Positions 59,254-64,000 of a DNA stretch of 64,000 nt are shown here, in pieces. Below the pieces are notes generated by a model. The model ran no database searches and was not told where the DNA came from. It saw nothing but the letters and a program-made list of their open reading frames with translations. Positions within the stretch are counted from its first letter, which is position 1, and every line of letters begins with the position of its first letter. The position numbers were made by a program, and so were the translations under genes. This DNA is from Rubrivirga sp046845755 (GTDB lineage: Bacteria > Bacteroidota > Rhodothermia > Rhodothermales > Rubricoccaceae), in the NCBI RefSeq assembly GCF_046845755.1, contig NZ_CP177357.1, positions 3,410,001 through 3,474,000 on the forward strand. The letters run 5' to 3'.

Positions 59254-61266
59254 TCATGAGGAGCGGGCGGCACGAAGGCCCTGGAGGTCGGCGCGGAGCG
59301 CGTCGAGGGTCTCGGTGATGCGATCGCGGTCGGCGCGGCGCGCGCGCGCTCGGCTCTCCCGCACGCGGACGACCTGAAGCGCACGTCCGACCGGCCCCGC
59401 GATCTCGGCGACGGCTTCGAGGTCGTCCGGCCCGTAGCCCGAGCCGTCCGGCCGGGGCCCCAAGAGCAGCCACCCTTCGGTCGCGATCTCGCCACCGCCG
59501 CGCTCGGCTCGGAGCGCGACGCGGACGGGGAACCGGCGGTCGGTCGCCTCGCGCCAGACGACCTCGCGCCACGGCTGGCGGCGCGTCGCGGCGAGGTCGG
59601 GCGGGGTCGACAACCCGGCGGACGACGCCCAGCCGGTCGCGGCCTCTCGCGTGATCCCCTCGGCACCGACGGCCTCCCAGCCCTCACCTTCGGGCACCAC
59701 CAGCGCGGCGTGCGTGGCGTGGACGACCGGCGCCACGCGGTCCGTGACGGCCTCGGCGATCCCTTCGACGCTCTCGGTCTCGCGCAGGTGGCCCACCAGA
59801 TCGGGCAGGCCCGTCTTGAGGTCTTGGAGGTCGCGCAGGAAGCGGTGGTCGGCCCAGGCGCCCAGGCGCGTTTGCAACGGCACAAAAAACACGGCCGCGG
59901 CGGCCGTCGCCAGCCCCAGCGCCAGCGGACCGGTCGCGCCGAGCACCGACTGGACCAGCGCCGTTCCCCCAGCGATGATGGCCGTGAGCGCCAGCGTGAG
60001 GGCGCCCGCGGTAGCAGATCGGCTCCACGCCGACTCGGCGTCCCACAGCCGGTACCGCGTCAGCGAGGCCACCACGCCGATGGGCCAGAACACCAGGCCC
60101 AGCGCGAGCCCGTTCGCCGCGAGGATCGTCCGCCAGTACCCCACCGTCCGGACCTCGACCGGCCATGCCGAGATGACGATGAGCGCGCCGAAGCACGCGA
60201 GCCCGACGGTGACCCCGAGCGTGGCCCACTTGGTCTGCTGGCGCCCGACGCCCGGCGGCTGGCGGCGGTACCGGACGGCCTGCGCCGCGACGAGCACACC
60301 GAGGAGCAGGGTGACCTGGAGGGGACGGGCAACGGCCGCGGCGGACAGGACCGCCGGGTCCGAGACGAACAGCCGGACGTGGAGCAATGGCCAGAAGCCG
60401 ACGACGTGGAGCGCCATCGCGGCCCAGGCCCACCGGGGGCGGACCCGGCCGTCGGGGAACACCATCAGAAACGCGATCATCACGCCGCCGACCACGAAGT
60501 CGAACCCCCAGCCCGAGGTGGCGAGGGCGCCCAGGGCCACGCCGTCCGCGGTGGGGAGCGCCCAGCGCCCCCACTCCTGGAAGGGCATCGTGAACCCGAA
60601 CCCCGCAAAGGTGGCCGCCCCGAGCAGGGCGACGCCGCCCCGGCTCCGCCGGAGCACCAGCACGACCGCCCCGATGAGAAACCCGAGGCACACCAATACG
60701 ACGATGCCGTTTATGATCCCTTCGTAGGTGCCGACGTCCATCCCCATGTTCGCGATCTCGGGCGAGAGCGCGTCGGTGCGTGGGACGACGACCGCGACCG
60801 TGTCGCCCTCCAGCGCCGCCACGGTCAGCCGGACGGCATCGCCGGGCGTGGCGCGGAGGAGCGCCGCCGCGTCGAAGTACGTGTCGTCGCCGGCGACCGG
60901 GCGGTCGCCCACGGCCAGGAGCCGGCCTTCGGGGAGCCCGGCCTGCTCGGCCACGCCGCCGGACTGCGGACGGACGCGGACCCCGCCGTTGCGGAAGTCG
61001 ATGTCGATGTGCAGCGGCGCCGCCGCGTCGATGGCCTCCCCGTAGGTCGCCCGGTAGACGGGCATGCCCTGGACGTTGAGCGCGACGCCCCACACGACCA
61101 GGAGGGCCAGCCCGGCCCACGCCAGCCGCAGCCGCCAGCCGGAGAGCGGCGGCGCGGCGGGGGGCCCGGGCGCCGCGGTGGCCCCCGGCGTGGGGGCCGT
61201 CGCCTCGGGCACCAGCGGCTCGGAGGTCTCGCGGGAGGCTCCGGGTGGGGGCGGGGCGTCGGTCAT
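59254..61266 (-). CDS. PDZ-like plus multi-helix membrane sensor without kinase domain
   Basis: A 670-residue protein. A Pro/Ala-rich tail (MTDAPPPPGASRETSEP) leads to a membrane helix (about 47-64) and a PDZ-like domain (about 85-165; VRVRPQSGGVAEQAGLPEGR). Seven or eight membrane helices follow (about 185-500), then a C-terminal GAF-like cytoplasmic region (about 505-670; HFL-to-GEGWEAVGAEGI, LLLGPRPDGSGYGPDDLEAV). This is the input half of ComP-like kinases, but HisKA and HATPase domains are absent; the frame ends with a coiled segment (RITETLDALRADLQGLRAAR). It may signal through a partner or act as a pure sensor or scaffold. It overlaps P4 by four bases. A deleted copy ends the array at 36715-37007. 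Confidence 0.88.
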   Translation of the reverse strand: MTDAPPPPGASRETSEPLVPEATAPTPGATAAPGPPAAPPLSGWRLRLAWAGLALLVVWGVALNVQGMPVYRATYGEAIDAAAPLHIDIDFRNGGVRVRPQSGGVAEQAGLPEGRLLAVGDRPVAGDDTYFDAAALLRATPGDAVRLTVAALEGDTVAVVVPRTDALSPEIANMGMDVGTYEGIINGIVVLVCLGFLIGAVVLVLRRSRGGVALLGAATFAGFGFTMPFQEWGRWALPTADGVALGALATSGWGFDFVVGGVMIAFLMVFPDGRVRPRWAWAAMALHVVGFWPLLHVRLFVSDPAVLSAAAVARPLQVTLLLGVLVAAQAVRYRRQPPGVGRQQTKWATLGVTVGLACFGALIVISAWPVEVRTVGYWRTILAANGLALGLVFWPIGVVASLTRYRLWDAESAWSRSATAGALTLALTAIIAGGTALVQSVLGATGPLALGLATAAAAVFFVPLQTRLGAWADHRFLRDLQDLKTGLPDLVGHLRETESVEGIAEAVTDRVAPVVHATHAALVVPEGEGWEAVGAEGITREAATGWASSAGLSTPPDLAATRRQPWREVVWREATDRRFPVRVALRAERGGGEIATEGWLLLGPRPDGSGYGPDDLEAVAEIAGPVGRALQVVRVRESRARARRADRDRITETLDALRADLQGLRAARSS

Positions 61267-62012
61267 CGGGCCCCCTCGGCGATCTGGGCTTGTCGCTCGC
61301 GCAGGTCGCCGATCAACTCGGTGGTGGCGCCCTCCAGAGCCTCGATGTCCTCGATGATCTGCCGGATGTTGTACCGGCGGTTGTAGAGCAACCCCTCGAA
61401 CTGTCGCGAGGAGAAGAGTCCGGTGAGGTCGTGATCGAACCGGCTGGCCTGTTCTGTGACCCCTATTCCCACATCGACATCCGGCCAGGCGATGTACTCG
61501 AACGTCAGACCGACGATCAACTCCTCGCCGTGGGTGCGCTCGATCAGCTGCCACTCCAGCACCTCATCGGCCTGCGCAGGCCAAGCGGTCAGCCGGCTCT
61601 GGAGTTCGAGGTCGCCGATCAGCTGCAGCTCTCCCGAGGCGATGAGCGATTGGGTGGCGCCCAGTCGCGGGCTGAACGTCGGATTGTTCAGGCTGGCGAG
61701 CAGCGTGCGCGCGATCCGCGCCGTGTCGGCCGGCAGGTCCGGGTCGGGGCCGATCATCGACAGCAGCTGACTGGCGGCCTCGAGCACTTGGTGGTGCGCC
61801 TCCCTGTCGGATTCGAGTTGGGACAGGTTCTCGGTGTGCTCCACGAGCAACCGCTCGATGGCCGCGTGCTCCGCGCGACGGTCGCCCTGCCCCGCGTTCC
61901 AGTTGTTCACCTGGAGGCCGACGAACACGCCGACGACGACGATCACGAAGTCGATGGCGATGGCGGTCCAGTTCTGGTCCTTGACGTGTTGGGTGATGCG
62001 GCGCAGGATCAT
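61263..62012 (-). CDS. P4: DUF6090-like membrane protein, class I anchor
   Basis: A 249-residue protein with anchor MILRRITQHVKDQNW and helix ending GVFVGLQVNNWN. The central motif is TQSLIASGELQLIGDLELQ. The C-terminal helices are rich in Ile, Asn and Arg (LLYNRRYNIRQIIEDIEALE) and distantly recall P7 and P12. No cysteines. Codon usage is somewhat less GC-biased than in most neighbours. Its stop overlaps the PDZ/multi-helix sensor gene. Confidence 0.92.
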   Translation of the reverse strand: MILRRITQHVKDQNWTAIAIDFVIVVVGVFVGLQVNNWNAGQGDRRAEHAAIERLLVEHTENLSQLESDREAHHQVLEAASQLLSMIGPDPDLPADTARIARTLLASLNNPTFSPRLGATQSLIASGELQLIGDLELQSRLTAWPAQADEVLEWQLIERTHGEELIVGLTFEYIAWPDVDVGIGVTEQASRFDHDLTGLFSSRQFEGLLYNRRYNIRQIIEDIEALEGATTELIGDLRERQAQIAEGAR

Positions 62013-62791
62013 GGCGTGGCCCCCTCTCCGAAGAGCGTGTACAGCCCGTACGTCCGGAGCGTGAAGTCCAGGTCGTAGACCCGGACGCCGAGCTGGGCCT
62101 GGCGGAGGCGCAGCGTGCGCACGATCTCGGGGTCGCTCTGGAGCGCGCGGACCCCGGCGGCCAGCTCCTCGGGGCTCGAGTCGAGCGGGCAGGGCCCCCC
62201 GATCACGAGCAGCACGCCGTCGACCTCGTCGCTCGCGACCTCCTGGTCGCCGCAGTTGCGCCCCAGGTCGTCGTGCAGCGACGGCTCGATGGTCATGCGG
62301 AACAGGGAGCGATAGGCCGCGGCCTCGCCCTCCTCCACGATGAGGCCGAAGACCGGCGTGGTGTACATCCCGATCGCCGCCTCGCGCAGGGCGACGTCGG
62401 AGATGAGCGCCATCGCGCCGGACGACACGATCTGGTCGAAGGCCGCCCGTCGGCGCTCGTACCAGTTGTACTGGGTCGCCCGGTACGCGTTGGCCAGGAG
62501 GGCTTGGTCGTCGAGGGGCGTCTGTCCGGTCAGGCCCCGGTACGCGAGGTCGCTCGCGTGGTGCAGCGAGTCGTAGTAGGCGGTGAGGGCCCGGGTGTAG
62601 ACGAACTCGGTCCGGAGCTCGGCCCGGAGCCGTTCCGAATAGACCGCAGCGCGGGCGCGGTCCTTCCGCGCCTCGTTGAGGTTCGAGACCTGGGTCCCGA
62701 TAAAGACGCCCACGACGACGATCACGAAGTCGATGGCGACGGCCGTCCAGTTCTGGTCCTTGACGTGCTGGGTGATGCGGCGCAAGATCAT
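62009..62791 (-). CDS. P3: DUF6090-like membrane protein, class I anchor, two cysteines
   Basis: A 260-residue protein with anchor MILRRITQHVKDQNW and helix ending GVFIGTQVSNLNE (the usual Trp is Leu). The central motif is FDQIVSSGAMALISDVALR. Two cysteines (GRNCGDQEV and GGPCPLDSS) with the following helix match P9. The ectodomain starts with a Tyr-rich helix (FVYTRALTAYYDSLHHASDL). Four-base overlaps on both sides. Confidence 0.92.
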   Translation of the reverse strand: MILRRITQHVKDQNWTAVAIDFVIVVVGVFIGTQVSNLNEARKDRARAAVYSERLRAELRTEFVYTRALTAYYDSLHHASDLAYRGLTGQTPLDDQALLANAYRATQYNWYERRRAAFDQIVSSGAMALISDVALREAAIGMYTTPVFGLIVEEGEAAAYRSLFRMTIEPSLHDDLGRNCGDQEVASDEVDGVLLVIGGPCPLDSSPEELAAGVRALQSDPEIVRTLRLRQAQLGVRVYDLDFTLRTYGLYTLFGEGATP

Positions 62792-63561
62792 CGGCTCGCC
62801 GGGGGGATCATGGACAGCAACTCGTCCGCGCGGTCTTCCAGGCCGGATGCGAATGAAGCGTGCAGGACGGCCATTTCTCGCGCCTCGCGGAGCGTGGCCG
62901 CAAACGCCGGGTCGGTGCGCGCGCGCTCAGCCAGCGCCTCGGGCTCAACGGGGCCGAGGGGCGAGAACCCCGCCCGACGCCCCGCAGCGACCACGGCCTC
63001 CCACGCCGCCCGGAACTGCCGCTCCTGCACCCGTTCGAGCCCCTCGAACAGGTTGTAGTACGCCTGCAGGGCACGGACCAGGTCATGGTCGCGCAGGAGG
63101 CGGATGTCGCCCGAGTTGACCAGGGCGTCGTACCCGCTCTGGTTGGCGTTGACGACGCGCGTGAAGTTGATCGTCGCCCACAGGAGAGGCGCGGTCTCCG
63201 GAGCGGGGGGCGGCCCCTCCGGCAGCGGGATGGCGCGGGTCCCAATCGTCGACAGGGAGCCGGTCGGGATGCGGAGGCTATCCGGTGGCGCCTCCCCCAG
63301 CGCGTCTCGCAGGATGGAGTTGACCGCGAGAACCCGAGCGTTCGCCGACTCGATGACCGCGACGATGTCCAGGTGGTCCTCGCGGATGTCTTCGCGGAGA
63401 TCCCGGAGGTACCGCGCCTCGGCCTCGCGGTCGACGCGGGCCGCGTTCCAGTTCGAGACCTGGATGCCGATAAAAACGCCCACGACGACGATCACGAAGT
63501 CGATCCCGATGGCCGTCCAGTTCTGCTCGCGGACGTGTTGCGTGATGCGGCGCAGGATCAT
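62788..63561 (-). CDS. P2: DUF6090-like membrane protein, class I anchor
   Basis: A 257-residue protein with anchor MILRRITQHVREQNW and helix ending GVFIGIQVSNWN. The central motif YDALVNSGDIRLLRDHDLVR and the AGFSPLGPVEPEALAERA segment pair it with P13. A Pro-rich loop (IPLPEGPPPAPETAP) precedes the motif. No cysteines. Start 63561 overlaps the P1 stop by four bases; a longer frame upstream lacks family similarity. Confidence 0.92.
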   Translation of the reverse strand: MILRRITQHVREQNWTAIGIDFVIVVVGVFIGIQVSNWNAARVDREAEARYLRDLREDIREDHLDIVAVIESANARVLAVNSILRDALGEAPPDSLRIPTGSLSTIGTRAIPLPEGPPPAPETAPLLWATINFTRVVNANQSGYDALVNSGDIRLLRDHDLVRALQAYYNLFEGLERVQERQFRAAWEAVVAAGRRAGFSPLGPVEPEALAERARTDPAFAATLREAREMAVLHASFASGLEDRADELLSMIPPASR

Positions 63562-64000
63562 AGGCCCAGCCCCTCCCGGCTGTCTTCGAGCGTCTCCTGG
63601 ATGCCGCGTGTAAGGTTGGGGACGAAGCTCTGCCAGTACTCCCAGGTGTAGAAGGCCTTGACGAGCGCGTCGTCCCGGCACGCCACGTCCAGCGGCTCGG
63701 CCAGGACGAGCGGATGGAGCGCCGGGAGGTGATCGGCACCTCGCGTGTACTTCTCGAATTCGTCGATCTCCCGCTCGCCCAGGCCGAGCATGGGGTTGTC
63801 CTGGACGGCAATCGCGTGCGGCCGGCTCTCAAGCTCGGCTCCCGAGCCGAGGAGGTAGTCGATCCGGACGCGCGTGTCGTTGAGGAGTCGGCGCTCGGCA
63901 GCGGACTGCTGGGCCAGCAGCGGGGCCGACTCGGTGAGTTCGTGCAGCGAGGTCGTCCGGATCCCCACGCCGTACGTGCCGATGATGAGCCGGACGCCCG
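63558..64000 (-). CDS. P1: DUF6090-like membrane protein, N-terminal part outside the window
   Basis: About 147 C-terminal residues are visible; the anchor lies beyond the right edge. The visible part begins VRLIIGTYGVGIRTTS and closely parallels P14 (SLHELTESAPLLAQQSAAER, then VACRDDALVKAFYTWEYWQ, SFVPNLTRGIQETLED). One cysteine is seen; P14 has a second in the region missing here. It shows that the array continues beyond the window. Confidence 0.88.
   Translation of the reverse strand, partial: GVRLIIGTYGVGIRTTSLHELTESAPLLAQQSAAERRLLNDTRVRIDYLLGSGAELESRPHAIAVQDNPMLGLGEREIDEFEKYTRGADHLPALHPLVLAEPLDVACRDDALVKAFYTWEYWQSFVPNLTRGIQETLEDSREGLGL

Larger units (their letters stand above)
37004..64000 (-). 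repeat. tandem array of 26 DUF6090-like paralogues (P1-P26) with seven embedded genes
   Basis: Thirty-three consecutive minus-strand genes run off the right edge. The P proteins share a family plan: a short positively charged N-terminus, one membrane helix, and an extracytoplasmic helical domain with a central motif near LxxSGxLxLIxDxxLRxxLxxYL. Class I anchors read MILRRITQHVRDQNW followed by a helix ending GVFIGIQVSNWN. Class II anchors have a Pro-rich cytoplasmic tail starting M(T/S)DxPxPP, then TILGRLxQAVREQNWF and a helix ending GVVIGFQVTAWG. The first 100-120 bases are nearly identical within a class, whereas the ectodomains diverge. Twenty-four junctions are 4-bp stop/start overlaps. 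The family resembles Pfam DUF6090 of Bacteroidota, recognised by eye only. Confidence 0.9.

Noticed and set aside
37004..64000. CRISPR-like periodic repeats or a diversity-generating retroelement
   Set aside because: The repeated segments are coding 5' ends spaced by whole genes, with no spacers, cas genes, reverse transcriptase or template repeat.

Overview
The window reads as one chromosomal stretch of a very high-GC member of the Bacteroidota/Rhodothermota group; a Rubrivirga- or Rubricoccus-like marine bacterium is my best guess. This rests on a SusC-type TonB-linked receptor, -7 promoter elements of the form TAnnTTG, a sorting-domain-like tail on a secreted cytochrome c peroxidase, many lipoproteins, little sign of Shine-Dalgarno sequences, and a large family of DUF6090-like membrane proteins. 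No tRNA, rRNA, CRISPR array, transposase or phage gene was seen.

Layout. (1) 1-10.2 kb, minus strand: an envelope/carbohydrate block with a SusC-like receptor behind LacI-type operators, a lipoprotein that is only a TonB plug domain, an FG-GAP/UnbV lipoprotein, an exported debranching-enzyme-like glycosidase and an exported TlpA-like thioredoxin. (2) 10.4-11.3 kb: a three-gene MntA/HepT-type toxin-antitoxin operon. (3) 11.3-14.5 kb: glpD and glpK for glycerol catabolism. (4) 14.7-17.3 kb: an L,D-transpeptidase, two TlpA-like thioredoxins and a small membrane protein. (5) 17.5-23.7 kb, plus strand: a YHYH lipoprotein, a MORN-like protein, SCO, a di-heme peroxidase, an OmpR-type regulator, its kinase and a Spy/CpxP-like lipoprotein. 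Three of its transcription units share an 11-bp-period CTGAAC direct repeat, probably the site of the encoded regulator. (6) 23.7-31.7 kb: a GH13 glucosidase, an exported esterase, an ECF sigma/Ser-Thr kinase pair and two lipoproteins. (7) 31.7-36.6 kb: a FIST protein coupled to a histidine kinase with five tandem sensor modules of about 187 residues.

(8) 36.7-64.0 kb is the striking part: one unbroken minus-strand array of 33 genes that runs off the right edge. Twenty-six encode paralogous, single-pass, N-in/C-out membrane proteins of about 230-290 residues that resemble DUF6090. Here they are numbered P1-P26 in transcription order, from the right edge leftward. Each has one of a few near-identical N-terminal anchors joined to a divergent extracytoplasmic domain. 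Ectodomain subfamilies and anchor types are mixed in a mosaic way. Cysteines occur only as 0, 2 or 4 per complete protein. Twenty-four junctions are 4-bp stop/start overlaps, 15 of them consecutive.

Embedded in the array are three members of a second membrane-anchored family, a six-helix membrane protein, an alpha/beta hydrolase, an S58 peptidase and a PDZ/multi-helix sensor. A deleted remnant of that same sensor gene ends the array at 36.7-37.0 kb. The array looks like a large co-translated repertoire of surface or periplasmic domains generated by duplication and 5'-module shuffling. Its biochemical role is unknown.
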